Origin: Anadara kagoshimensis
Lineage: Eukaryota > Mollusca > Bivalvia > Arcoida > Arcidae
Length of the DNA: 64,000 nt
Reading direction: 5' to 3'
Assembly (NCBI GenBank): GCA_021292105.1
Contig: CM037869.1
Location: 28,783,536-28,847,535, forward strand
In this document: positions 1 through 10,739 of the stretch, in pieces
Numbering within the stretch: position 1 is the stretch's first letter
Layout of the letters: each line of letters opens with the position of its first letter
Program-made: the position numbers and the translations under genes
Notes under the pieces: generated by a model
What the model saw: the letters and a program-made list of their open reading frames with translations, nothing else
Told to the model about the DNA's origin: nothing
Database searches by the model: none

Positions 1-890
1 ATGTAGGTAGAACATAAACGGTATCAATTTTGGATGCAATAGATAGCGAAAACCTGAATTAATCTCTACAGGCAATCAAATAAAGCAAAATGTTCAAATA
101 ATTCTTTAGAATTTTTAAGAATACACATTTAGTTGATTCCAGAGGTAGAATATACTTTTTCTGTATAAGACTGAAGACCATCTTTGACGATTGTCAAAAT
201 TTACATGGCAAGTTCTGTGCTAAAAGATAAATATATAATTATGTAAATATATAGCTGAGAAAAATAACAGATTTTCAGTGAATGATGCCAAAAAATCTGT
301 ATTTTTTTATTACTCAAGCATCCATTTTGTCTTCCATTTTTGAAAGGAATTCGTTTGAATTTTAAATGACAATAAATTTTAGATGTAGTTAAAAACTAGA
401 ACAGACCCTTGACAGACAAATACCTCCTGTCCCCAACATCTGTTGCTTCTAAGATTTGACCTTGTGACGTATGCAACTAAATTTGGTATGCAACTTATCG
501 TCTTATGCTGGTTTGTATTTGTTCCAAGTCTGATCAAAATCTATACATTGACATGTAAGGTTTGTAGTGGACACAATATTGGAATGGACAGAAAGATAAA
601 TAGGTGGTTCCCATATATATGCTTCCTAATCATTTTTTTGTAAAAACCTATTACACATGTGAAATGCCCCATCTAATTTTGAATTTGAACAAATTCGGTT
701 AAAAATTGAATGCACAATAGCTACTTTTGTATTTTTTTTAATTTATAGATAGTTCTCATGTACCTTTAGCAGACGAATTTTTCAGTAGAGTAGTCGCCAT
801 TTTGATAGGCATTCTATATCATTTATCTATTTTAACCAAATTTGTTAATTTTTAAATTATTGTTTTTCAAAAAGTAATCGGAATAACAAA
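1..890. other. AT-rich intergenic stretch, no gene seen
   Basis: No open frame here has recognisable protein features, and I see no internal repeat shared with the rest of the window. The short frame at 443-643 has no start context or similarity I recognise. Confidence 0.5.
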
Positions 891-2177
891 CAAGAAGCCC
901 ATGGGCCTTATCGCTCACCTAAGGCTGAGTACATATTTCATGCAGAGGTTCAATGGTCAATGACATTAATAATAGAGAATTTCAAAATTTTCAGCAGTAA
1001 GGGACAATTTTATGCAAGTATTTTTGCAAATTAATTATAAAAATTATTATGTAAGAATGCTACATATAACATATCTAAAGTCTAGCTACAATATATTTAT
1101 AAACAGCTAACATCTATATATCAAAATGTTCATTAGGCCAATACCTACAATATTCTTATACATGCAATATACATGCCTATACAAAAAGTTTACAGTTTTT
1201 GAGATAATTAACCATTTAAGTATTTGTTTGTGTCTATGACTTGACCTTTGAACCTATGACCTTCATTTATATATCAAAATGATCATTAGGCCAATACCTA
1301 CAATATTCCATATACATGCCTATACAAATTTTATAGTTTTTGAGATAATTAACCATTTAAGTATTGGTTTGCATCTATGACCTTGACCTTTGAACCATGA
1401 CCTTTCATTATATATAAAATGATCGTTGTGCAAATGCCTACAATATTCTAATATACATGCCTATACAAAAAGTTTGTAGTTTTTGAGATAATTAATGATT
1501 TAAGTATTTGTTGGCATCTATGACCTTGACCTTTGAACTTATGTCCTTCATTCATATATCAAAATGATACGTAGGCCAATACTTACAATATTCCAATATA
1601 CGTGCTTATACAAAAAGTTTATAGTTTTTGAGATAATTAATAATTTCAATATTCGTTTGCATCTATGTCCTTGACCTTTGAACCTATGACCTTCATTCAA
1701 ATATCAAAATGATCGTTGTGCAAATACCTACAATATTCTGATATACATGCTTATACAAAAAGTTTATAGTTTTCATGATATATTGACAAATACATTGATT
1801 TTAGCAATTTTCCACTTAAGTACCTTGCCATTTCCCCATTTTGGCCCCCACAGTTACGATTTGTGCAAATATAAAACTAGGTGCCCTAAGTATGTTTCAC
1901 ATTAAATGTCTTAGTTATATCTCTTGTAGGTTCAAAGGAGAAGATTCGTAAAGATTTTCACTATTTCCCCCTTTCTGGGCCCCAAGGGGACATAACTCCT
2001 TCATTCCTGCAAATCTGAAAGGCCTTCACCTAGGCATCATAATCACTAAGTTTCATCAAATTTGGCTTGGTAGTTTTAGAGGAGATGATTAAAATGTAGT
2101 TAACGCACGACGCACGACAGACAACGGACGGTGAACCATTGCAATAGCTCATCTGAGCTTTCAGCTCAGGTGTGCTA
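891..2177 (+). mobile_element. Helitron-like non-autonomous element with internal satellite (copy 1)
   Basis: The left end carries the palindrome-bearing leader CAAGAAGCCCATGGGCC followed by GCTCACCT. The right end carries a stem-loop (CTGAGC, loop, GCTCAG) followed by GTGTGCTA. Two better-preserved copies at 50159 and 57789 share both ends and finish in CTAA, which fits a Helitron 3' end (hairpin then CTRR). Between the ends lie about four to five imperfect copies (roughly 1130-1780) of a 145-150 bp unit containing TGACCTTGACCTTTGAACC. After the array comes a unique tail in the style 'ggccccaaggggacataactcc'. No protein is encoded. This copy is diverged. The Helitron/Helentron assignment is inference from end structure and array architecture, similar to satellite-carrying elements known in bivalves. 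Confidence 0.6.
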
Positions 2178-2940
2178 CAACGATTTTAAATTTATAAATC
2201 GCCATTGTTTTTACTTTGATTTGATATATTTTATAAGATTTTTGTCCCCATAACAACGATGTTACAATAAATTGTATACACCCTATTTTAGAAAGAATTA
2301 ATACTAGTGTGGCGACACCTATAGGGGTTTCGCGGGAAAGAATGGAACAATCTAGAAGATTTCCATTAGTAGAGCTCATCCACAGAACTTGCCACTCAAA
2401 AGTTTTAACACAGACCTAACGGATAAGTGCCAAACCTACCAATAATTTGGTAAAAAATTGGTTACTTTATTGTGGGTACGAATTCAAAACGGTACGTTAA
2501 ATTTATTTTGGATGATAGGGTAGACTTTAACAGTTATTGTGGATTTTATGTGCAAGATAGAAAAAATATAAAAATACCGTCTTTTCCGTCAGTGAACGGT
2601 TATTGAACAGGAGTGCGTTAAACGTAATTGTTTTCTGAAAAATCCATTTTTTGCATGTTTCACCCCAAAATTAAGTATGATCCAAAGTTTTCCCGAAATT
2701 ATAATCAAGTTTAATAGCTAGATCGCATTTGACTCCAGAAACTCAGAGAGTTTGAGCAAAATCCTTAATTTTTTTCTTAACTTCCTCAAAAGTGCTGTAA
2801 TACGCTGCTAAAAATGAGAAAGTTGTCGCCTTTATCATTTCACATCCAGACGATGTTCCGAATGAATTCGTCACTAATCCTCTAGATTGTTCCATTCTTT
2901 AAGACTCAATATCTAATGCCTACCAAAATGGCCGCTACTT
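2178..2940. other. Intergenic, nothing recognised
   Basis: AT-rich sequence without a credible coding frame. A pair 'agaatggaacaatctaga' (near 2340) and 'tctagattgttccattctt' (near 2883) forms an inverted repeat about 540 bp apart, so part of this stretch may itself be a decayed transposon. Confidence 0.35.
2340..2900. repeat. Possible inverted-repeat element bounded by a 17-bp palindromic pair
   Basis: AGAATGGAACAATCTAGA at about 2340 is matched in reverse complement by TCTAGATTGTTCCATTCTT at about 2882-2900. The space between holds no coding sequence. This could be a decayed MITE-like unit. No target-site duplication was identified. Confidence 0.35.
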
Positions 2941-2944
2941 TACC

Positions 2945-3175
2945 TGGAAAGTGGACAGTGTGACGTCACATAGGAACTAATTATAGTAATGGCGGCCATC
3001 TTGGATGCCTTGTGCAAACTTAAGCCTACCCACCTAGGGGCCTTCGACATCAAATTTTGTTTAATTGCCTAAATAGTTTCAGAGAAGATTAAAGTTTACA
3101 CACACTGACGCACTGAATGAAGCATGAACGCACGCTTCGCCACGTCATAAGCTCAGCTGGCTATTGTTAGTTAAG
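2945..3175 (+). mobile_element. Truncated Helitron-like 3' end
   Basis: The block running from 'atggcggccatcttggatgcc' through 'gtttcagagaagattaaag...gacgca...cacgtcataagctcagctgg' has the layout of the right portion of the elements ending at 53346 and 59280 (a 'tagtttcagagaagat' block, then an acgcacg-rich block, then the terminal gctca). The terminal CTAA is not preserved. Confidence 0.35.
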
Positions 3176-3199
3176 CTTAAAATATGTTCAAATATCCAT

Positions 3200-4660
3200 C
3201 AGATATGATAATCAATACAACGAATCCGTATAGTTATTTGTTACTATTCAATACCTATTTTGTTTGGCATATTGGATATGACAGTCATTTTTAATTGTAA
3301 ATAAATTTATCATTATCTACGAGTAATCACAGGTCACATAAAAATTATTTTAAGATATATTGAAATATTTATTCGTACAAAAAGTGTTTAAATCTACATT
3401 TTTCATTTATTCAGCGGACATTTTGTCCAACACATTTGGAATGACAGCCATTTTGAGTTTCAAATCATCAGCTGATATATGTAAAAATAATAAGTAGATC
3501 AAAAACAAAATAAATTCCAGTATATTTGTGAGAGCTAGGTTATAAAAAACTTTCAATACAGTTTATTTGATTTGGGCGGCCATTTTGTCCGCCATATTTA
3601 AATGGCAGCCATATTGATTTTTTTAGTTGGCCCCATATCTGAAAATAATCTGTAGGTCATGAACTATTATCATGCTAACTGTCATAGTTGACATAGTTCC
3701 TGTTTTCAACCAATCATCAAATAGCCATATGCAAAAATATTACTGCAGATATGATAATAAATACAATGAATATGTACATCTATTTGTTACTATTTATCCG
3801 CCATTTTGTTCAGACATTTTGAATTGAAAACAACAATAAGATGTTTCTATGACACAGGTCATGTATAAAAATGTATATATGGGTAATCAAAAGTCATATA
3901 CAAAATGTTTTCATACAATTCTGATTTTCAAAATCAGTACAAAAATGTTTAGATCTACATTTTTTATCATTTAAGCGGCCATTTTGTTCGCCATATTGGA
4001 AATGACAGCCATTTTAAATTTCAATAAATTTTAATAATTTATTAAATAATCCTTATCTGGATTTTTTTTAAAGCAATACCAAGCAAAGTTTGTGTTTTCA
4101 AAAGATCGCCAAAAAGTCATATGCAGACCTATCTTTTAAATATCCCGCGGTTCAATACAATGAAGCTGTACAGCTATTTGTTATAAATTAGCCGCCATTT
4201 TGTTCGCCATATTGGATTTGACGGCCATTTTGAATTGTAAACAATTTTAAAATATATCTCTGAGTAATCACAGACCATATACAAAATGTTTTCATGCAAT
4301 ACTTAATTAAAAATCGGTACAAAAATACTTAAATCTACGTTTTTCATTATTTGAGCCGCCATTTTGTCCGCCATATTGGAAATGGCAGCCATTTTGAAAT
4401 TTAAATCATCAGCAAATATATGTTAAAGTAATAAGCAGATCAAAACTAAAAACAATTCCTACATATTTGTGAACAAAATAGGTGATAACAAAATTTAAAT
4501 CAGTTTATGTGATTTTGGCGGCCATTTTGTCCGCCATATTGAAAATGGCGGCCATATTGGATTTTTTGGTTGGCCCCATATCTGAAAATAATCTCCAAGC
4601 CATGAACTATAATCATGCCAAATTTCATGCTTTTAACAAAAAACCCACAATTTTTTCACG
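3200..4660 (+). repeat. Tandem array of GCCATTTTG/CCGCCATATTG-type units
   Basis: The phrase GCGGCCATTTTGTCCGCCATATTG-like (here split: GCCATTTTG then CCGCCATATTG) recurs at roughly 3255, 3410, 3575, 3790, 3975, 4190, 4360 and 4520, with spacings near 150-220 bp. Each instance is followed by 'aatggcagccattttgaatt'. Longer flanks such as 'ggccccatatctgaaaataatct' (3633 and 4572) and 'gatataataaatacaatgaa' (near 3207, 3748 and 4152) show a higher-order period of roughly 0.5-0.9 kb. No coding capacity is visible. The CCATNTT words are discussed in the findings. Confidence 0.65.
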
Positions 4661-4714
4661 ATTCTGCTGGACTATTAACTTCCAATACATGCTTGTAGAT
4701 TTAGTTGGGTTGGG

Positions 4715-5042
4715 TAATGGTGTTCAACGTCCCAATCAAGAATATTTCACTTATATCGAGACGTCGCCAGCTATAGGCGGTGGTGCAGAAATTAAGCCTG
4801 TGTGTTGCGCTGATGCATCATACAGCAGGGTTCTTTAGCGTGCCAAGCCCACCGCCACACGGGACCGCGTTTATTTTAAGTTCCCATCCCTAAGAACCGT
4901 GACTCATGTCGTAATGCCGAGTGCTTTGCGAAAAAACAGTCACTACCCACTTTTAAGTCTTGGGTCAGACCCGGCGGGGGATCAAACACACGAATTTTCA
5001 CTTACGGAGCGAGCACTCTACCAACTGAGCTACTGCAGTGGT
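4715..5042 (-). mobile_element. tRNA-derived SINE, family A
   Basis: Read on the minus strand, the head is a tRNA-like region with an A-box-like 'agctcagttggtagagtgctcgctccgtaag' region (near 5005-5035) and a B-box-like GGTTTGATCCC stretch. The body contains 'gtctgacccaagacttaaaag' and 'aagcactcggcatta'. The tail is 'gacgttgaacacca'. At least seven other copies in this window share this order, so this is a repeat family and not a tRNA gene. Confidence 0.8.
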
Positions 5043-5651
5043 TTGGTAGATTTAGTAACATGCCAAGAAATGATAGATAGTGTTATCTTTGTAATTTAAA
5101 AAAAAATGGGTGATTAGTTCGATTATATATTTAATTGCACTGTCTTATATGATTAATTCATTGGATTTTAGAGTATAAACATGTTGTCATTTGAAAACTA
5201 CAGGTTGCAATTTTTTTATATATTAATGTTATAATTATAAAATATTTATATTGTATTTATTTTAAGTAGACATTATTGTCAGGTGAGCGTGTCTTGTTAA
5301 ACTGATTTTCTTCTGCTAGAATTATTTAACCAAATGTTATATTGTGATAGATGCTATATTCGTTAAAAAAAAACCTCATTTTACGCCCTGCAAACCTGTC
5401 GTCAGAGATGGTCTTCAGTCTTATTCAGATAAAGTCTATTCTACATCTTACATCAACCAAATGTGCCGGATTCTTAAAAATTCTAAAGAATAACTTGATT
5501 TTTCTACACTATACACCACTATCCCTCATTTTTAACCGAAATAGCGCCTTAAAATATTTATTCACTTGTCATTCTTTTACAAAAACAGTAAGCCAAGATA
5601 CAAATATCTAGTGCTGAACAGGGATTCTAGTTATGTATAAAGAACCTTGTA

Positions 5652-5831
5652 AAATCTAAAGAGAAGACCGCCGCCAAATTATTCAACTCCACATGCAGAA
5701 ATATAGATGATGTTCTGTATCTTAATAATCCTAAATTTGGAGATTGTGTGAATGCCATCTATCCTAATAAGCTTGAATTACCCTTCTCAAGCACCCGGCC
5801 TCACTTCCCTGGTGGAAGTTCACGTGTATAA
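5652..5831 (+). pseudogene. Retroelement RT fragment fused to the element's C-terminal tail
   Basis: An open 60-codon stretch reads a reverse-transcriptase motif-C-like box (NIDDVLYLNNPKFGDCV, near codons 17-33) and then jumps directly into LPFSSTRPHFPGGSSRV followed by TAA. The tail also occurs in the frames ending at 6361 and 25221 and, on the minus strand, near 27790 and 60340. It therefore looks like the conserved C-terminus and 3' end of one retroelement, with the segment between the RT box and the tail deleted in this copy. The class of the element is not certain. The DD pair of the RT box is present, but there is no upstream palm domain. No host function is implied. Confidence 0.6.
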
Positions 5832-5940
5832 CCTAACTTGTCAGTTTTTTACTTTGCTTCTGGATTGTGATTCGGTTATGGATTAGTATGTTTGTTTTTG
5901 ATAATCCTCAAGTCCTGTTTCATATTTGGACTAATACCCC
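5832..5940 (+). repeat. 3' end of dispersed retroelement family C
   Basis: Non-coding tail after the FPGGSSRV stop: 'acctaacttgtcag...ttttactttgcttctggattgtgattcgg...tggattagtatgtttg'. The same tail follows the copies at 6361, 8090, 25221 and 28150, and occurs in reverse at 27690, 30500, 33730, 38940 and 43600. Confidence 0.65.
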
Positions 5941-6089
5941 AATTATGACGCACACAAAATGCTGCATTTGAAACTGTATGACAAACGTGTTGATTTTAAT
6001 TTTCTATTGTAAACTTTCCTTTTCTATGCAGCAATATACCTGCCTATGGTGTATTTGTTACCCAATTATTACGCTTATTGAGAGCTTGT

Positions 6090-6361
6090 TCCACTATGGG
6101 AACTTAATAGAACCAAGCAAGCTGCTAAAAATAAATTGCAAGCCTGGGCTTATTCAGGCCCTCAAAAAGTTTTGTGGCAATCATAACAGTATTGTTGATA
6201 AGTTTGGTGTCTCTGTGTCCATGTATTTGACGTTCCATAGTTCCATGATCCTTTCACTCAATTTTGATTGCACGCGTGGCGCATGTAGCCAGCTAAAGAG
6301 AAGATGCTTACCCTTTCGGAGCATCCAGCCTTACTTCCCTGGTGGAAATTTACGTGTCTAG
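6090..6361 (+). pseudogene. Retroelement family C, C-terminal coding remnant
   Basis: The end of the open frame from 5978 reads KLLKIN...LKKFCGNHNSIVDKFGVSVS and, about 45 residues later, LPFRSIQPYFPGGNLRV then a stop. The copies at 17895 and 25009 keep parts of the same register (VDK.VVSVS, and the FPDGSSRF end). These resemble the far C-terminal part of an invertebrate retroelement polyprotein downstream of the RT. It is 5'-truncated, with no RT core in this copy. Confidence 0.55.
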
Positions 6362-6449
6362 TCTATCTTGTCAGTTCCAAATATTTATACTTTGCTTCTT
6401 GATTGTGATTCGGACATAGATTAATGTGTTTGTTTTGATTGGTTTATCT

Positions 6450-7120
6450 GTTTTTATATAAAACTTTGGACGAGTAATAGGTCGTCGATGTTTAGGAAAT
6501 ATACATACAAAAGACAATTGGCGATAAACCAAAGAAGTTGAGCGACTATTCATTTGATGATTTTTATTTTTTTTGGTGAATTTGGTCCGGGCGAGTTTTT
6601 TTTTCAATCGCCTGCAGATATTGAAAGAATATTTGGTATGCGAGTCAACCATCATTAGTTGCAGATCAAGTTTGATTTTTATTGTATTTTATTATTATTA
6701 TTTTTTGCTCCGGTTCAGTGATCTATGAAATTGTGGGCCGTGGGCTTAGAAAATTTCTTTAGAATAAGTTTTCTGGACTTTTTTTTTTAAACTCTTGCAA
6801 ATATTTAACTAATAATGGTATGTGAGTCTACCATAATGAGTTACTGATGAAGTTTGAGATTCGTTCCGGTTCAGTGATTTTTAATGAAATGATGTGCTAT
6901 GGACGTTTAAAATTTCTCTAAAATAAGACCTTAACATTTGCAGATACTGAACTAATATTGAACTTATATTTGGTATGTGATTCTAAAAATCTTTGAGTTC
7001 CAGATGAGTTGTTTTCAAGCGTGTAATTTATGTTACATGTATTAATTTTTGCATAAATTGAACTAAAAATTTGTATATGATTCATACATATAGAATAGGA
7101 AGCTTTAACTTCCTTGCAAC
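6450..7120. other. AT-rich sequence with diverged duplicated segments
   Basis: Three loosely repeated segments share 'tttgcagatattgaa...tttggtatg(c/t)gagtc...atc.ttgagtt(g/c)cagat' (near 6612, 6798 and 6945), suggesting an old tandem duplication of about 170 bp. No gene is recognised. Confidence 0.4.
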
Positions 7121-7165
7121 TTATTGATTTTTAGTTTATGAAATCATTTCATTTATATAACTCAC

Positions 7166-7483
7166 CATGTTAACGTTATTCACATCTACATGCCAGTTAT
7201 TAACATCAGACACTTTAGTTATTCCGGCATCATTTAACGCTTTAGACTTCAAATCACATCTCAGTGTATTTCTGTTAAAATCCACAGATCGACATCTTGG
7301 TCGTGTTTTACACTCCTTTATGCAAGTTTGATATCCAATTATATTAAGGGACAATATAGTATTATCAACTATAGATACGCCATATTGTGTACTTCCTATT
7401 GTTGGACACGTGCTATTTATGAGCTTCATACATTCACATAATATAACAAATACCACAATTTTCATGTTTGTTCTTTTTATCAT
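7166..7483 (-). CDS. First exon of a secreted PAN/apple-like domain protein (partial gene)
   Basis: From an ATG at 7483 the exon reads 106 codons to a good donor (ATG|GTGAGT, gt at 7165-7164), ending in phase 0. Residues 7-25 form a hydrophobic signal peptide (MKIVVFVILCECMKLINST), so the product should be secreted or a type I membrane protein. The rest carries a cysteine pattern (GYQTCIKECKTRPRCRSVDF...RCDLKS) that fits a PAN/apple-like module, where CxxxC helix cysteines pair with strands. In invertebrates such modules bind carbohydrate or protein. Further exons should lie below 7136, but I could not identify them. The frame continues to 7136 only as intron read-through. The gene model is moderately supported and the domain call is inference. 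Confidence 0.5.
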
Positions 7484-8084
7484 GTTTGTGTTCAATCTAT
7501 TTCCATTTCTAAAAACAATTATCCTAACAGTCCATCACTTGATCTCTTTGTCCCTTTGTATTTTGACTGGTTATTTCTTTATGTTACTGGTGCCCTTTTT
7601 TCTGTTCGTCATGTATTCCTGAAATGTTATTTAATCTTACTTAACTACATGTATTAAACTGATTAGGGAAGGTTTTTGTGGTGTTACAACTGCCACTGCT
7701 AGATTAGTTTGATTTTCTCAGCATTAATGTTATAGCACTTTAAACAGCATTACTAGAAAGTAAGCTCAATAACTGTGTATTAATTATATATTTCAAGGTT
7801 TAACGGCATCTAAGTTTGTACAAATACGAAAACATATTTGTTTTTAATTAAACATGGACTCGTATGTTTCTTTTCATCCCTATAAATTGTATCTTAAGGA
7901 TAAAATTAAGGTTGGTAGAACTAAGCTGTTACAGAAACTTGTTAACATGGCTGAAAGAAACGTATTAGGCATCACAGTTATTAAAATATGGTTCAGAAAT
8001 ACGCATGTTACAACCTACAAATCCAGTTATTTAACAATAGCAATTGCATTGTATATATCTGACTTCCTAGATGAAAATTTACAT

Positions 8085-8165
8085 GTATAACCTGCTTTGT
8101 CAAAATTCTTTTTTTGCTTTGGTATTTCGGATTGGACATAAATTAGTATGTTTGTTTTAAATTAC
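8085..8165 (+). repeat. Family C retroelement 3' tail
   Basis: 'acatgtataacctgctttgtcaa...ttgctttggtatttcggattggacataaattagtatgtttg' matches the non-coding tail after the family C stop codon elsewhere in the window. Confidence 0.5.
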
Positions 8166-8489
8166 TAATAACCTGGTATGTACATGCTTACTGTTTAGAT
8201 GTAAAAACACATATTATTCCATCAAATGGATAAACGGATTGACATTAACTCTTGTCCGTTGCTTAAAATTGTGCTAATAAAATAATGAAATTAGTACGAA
8301 ATAAAAATAATCAATTCTTGGTAAAAAACTGTCTCTTGAAAAGTTTAAATATATTTTAAAAATATAAAAAAAATAATTAATTATGTTAAGTCCAATATAA
8401 GAAATTAAAAAAACAAATCAAAACAACTACGACATTATTTTCTGATTTTCTATTTTATAAACATTTTGTTATTCATAAATTTGGACTTA
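8160..8489. other. AT-rich, no gene seen
   Basis: Very AT-rich sequence between a family C tail (ending about 8160) and the split LINE fragment. No coding or repeat structure is recognised. Confidence 0.4.
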
Positions 8490-8595
8490 TTCGCCAGGTG
8501 GTAATATTACAATAGAAGAAGTGACACGAGCTATTAAATCACTTTAACGAGCCAAGGCACCCGGTCATGACAAGGTTCAAAATGAACATTTATAT
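8490..8595 (+). pseudogene. 5' part of a LINE reverse transcriptase, separated from its 3' part by a DIRS insertion
   Basis: The frame reads SPGGNITIEEVTRAIKSL, a stop, then RAKAPGHDKVQNEHLY. This is the typical segment just before the non-LTR RT palm (E..xAI..L..xKAPGxDxxxxEhl). The sequence then leaves homology at the 11-bp word AACATTTATAT (8585-8595). The same word recurs at 14105-14115, after which the frame continues towards PLTKLYSCLTLLF...W. The two pieces therefore appear to be one LINE copy interrupted by the 5.5-kb element between them. One in-frame TAA shows it was already decayed or has decayed since. Confidence 0.65.
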
Positions 8596-8814
8596 CAGTA
8601 ATAGCAACAACAGATTTCAAATAATTGATGTATATTCTAAAATCTAAATTATTTAAAACAAATAATTATTAGCTTCAATATCAAATAATAATCACAATAT
8701 TTTATACATACAATATTAAATACTAACTTTGGCTTGAAGACTGACTCAGCTGATAGAAAAATGGAGACATGGTAAATAACATATGTCATCCACGATAGTG
8801 AATGTGAGCTTCTC

Positions 8815-9215
8815 AACGAGTTGGAACATCTACGAGGGTAAAAGTTCCCCAGTACACGAGGGTTGTGAAACTCGGATGAGAGTGTAACGAGTGAAAACAA
8901 TCCTCACAAGTTGGAACATCTACGGGGGTAAAAGCTTCCCAATAAACAGTGATGTGTATTGCCACAACGAGGGTTGTTGAACTTGGGAGACTTGTATCCA
9001 CTCGGTAACCAGTTATGTACAAAAATCTCACAAATTGGAACATCCACATCAGGTAAAAGCTCCCCAATACACGGGGTGTATTGCCACAACGAGGGTTGTT
9101 GAATTTGTGAGAATACACTCATAAATTGGAACATCCACCAGTGTAAAAGCTCCCCAATACACGGGGGTGTATTGCCACAACGAGGGTTGTTGAACTTGTG
9201 AGATATGCACACAAA
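8815..9215. repeat. Four-copy minisatellite in the 3' region of the DIRS-like element
   Basis: Units begin at about 8817, 8905, 9030 and 9122. Each contains 'ttggaacatc(t/c)ac', 'gtaaaagctccccaatacac', 'tgtattgccacaacgagggttgttgaa'. Unit length is about 75-125 bp, mostly near 90. Each unit is bounded by CTCACAA at one side and TTGTGAG at the other, so single units can fold back. The frames at 8649-9290 are translations of this array and not genes. Confidence 0.75.
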
Positions 9216-9671
9216 CAGGCTGCTAGGTGATGCTATGTAAATAAATCTATATGCCAAAAATTCAATATGAATTAACTGACTAATAAACAATAAAACATAA
9301 ATGTATAAATTTACTTGAGGGAAAAAATAATAGTAAAATTATTGTCCCATGTCTCAGATGTGAATAATAGGATAATGAACATGAAATGAATTAGATTTTG
9401 ATTATGAACAGCTGAGAGTCCCCAAGTAAATGAATATAGGTAAGAACTCCATAGATATTAATCTAACAATGTTTTTAGTCATGGTAACACAATACACAAT
9501 ATTATGTCTAGTTATCAATATATACATGTACAATGATATAATAACAATATACCGGTAATATATATGACCCATAACCAATGACTAAAAGAATGGTAAACAT
9601 TAAAATAAAATACATGTAAATAAAAAAAAATTAAAATCTACAATGTTTTTTGGTACCCTGTAGCATGAAGT

Positions 9672-10690
9672 TTATGAGGTAAATGTAGTTAAAGCTATAT
9701 GTGCTGCTTTAATTGTTACTGGGGAAGTTCTAATATATCGACAATAGGAATCTGAGTTCCAGCGACCTAATGTTTTGATCAGATGGTCTTCAATATGTAC
9801 TGCTGCTGCTGAAGTGGCAGCGCCTATACGGAAAGAGTGCCCATTATATAAATCTTTGTGTAAACCTATAACCTGTAAGCAATACTTTAAATTTGTAATG
9901 AATTCCGTTCTGTTTAGAGCTTTGTTGTTGATAACAAAGAGAGGGTCTGTAGGAACAGCTCCCTGCCTTGACCGTGTGTTTACATAGGTTCTTAACAAAC
10001 AATTTGGACACAACCGTTTGCCTGTACAAAATAATTTAAGTTGTACTCCTTGTCGAAATGGGTCTGTCTTAGATGTTTTTAATGTTAATACTACATGGTC
10101 CAAATTAAATGAAACATCTCCTAGACATAAATGAACCGTAGGTCAAATATGGTCATACATGTGAACTCGCCACATCTCAAAAATCCGAAAAAAGCTACAA
10201 CACAGGCTGTTTCCATAGTTGAATCAACATTTGAACCCAATAGCCCCTTATGAAATTGATTACATTACTTAGATAGTACATCGAATGTAATAGGATATCG
10301 AACTTTACCTGGTTTCGCATTGGCCCTTTTGATACCATTCATGATCAAATGAAGACGGGACATAGTGTTGGGTGTATAATTACTGAATAAATTGGACTCA
10401 TTAGAAAAAAGCAGTGAATAAAATCTAATACCACATAAGTAAAGTTTTATGGTGGAATATTTGAGTTTGCGGTTCTCGTGACAATATGTTACAAAATTGA
10501 TTAAAAGGTTTTCTGACACAGAAGGTATGTTTGATCCCCACTGAAAATTGTTCATAATCAGAAACTGTTTATACTGTTTGTATCCTGAATTATAAATTGA
10601 TCTAGTAGAGGGAGCTACTGATTGTGACATCAGATAATATGCTGCCTCTGACAGTTCCACAGAACTTCTTCCATTGGAGGACATGGACAT
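9672..10690 (-). pseudogene. Tyrosine recombinase of the DIRS-like element (broken by a stop and a frameshift)
   Basis: The N-terminal piece (10690-10265) is a core-binding-like domain (VAPSTRSIYNSGYKQYKQFL...) ending at a TAA (10265-10267). The same frame then reads FFGFLRCGEFT, holding the first catalytic Arg, near 10170-10200. A single-base shift near 10138-10146 moves to the frame ending at 9672. That part has LKTSKTD, the HSFR box (catalytic His and second Arg), GRWNSD, and the tyrosine in YCRYIR. All four R-H-R-Y positions are still readable across the broken frames. In intact relatives this enzyme integrates the circular cDNA by strand exchange through the tyrosine. This copy cannot make the full protein. 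Confidence 0.8.
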
Positions 10691-10739
10691 GGATGGAGAT
10701 TTGCTGTTGGAGCCAGTTGCCTGAATTTCTCCATCTGAA

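Noticed and set aside
443..643. 66-aa plus-strand ORF with hydrophobic segments
   Set aside because: No domain, no splice or promoter context, and AT-rich sequence readily gives hydrophobic frames.
4990..5045. tRNA gene on the minus strand
   Set aside because: A and B box-like words are present, but the sequence is repeated in at least seven places with a conserved non-tRNA body and tail, so it is a SINE head. The same holds for 17170, 30900 and 46110, and for the arginine-like head at 18241.
8649..9290. Minus-strand ORFs of 83-128 aa rich in 'FNNPRCGNTP'
   Set aside because: Translations of the four-copy minisatellite; the repeating peptide mirrors the DNA repeat.
9775..9987. Plus-strand ORF of 70 aa (and others at 11880, 12897 and 13281)
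   Set aside because: These are antisense shadows of the DIRS-like recombinase, RT and gag frames.
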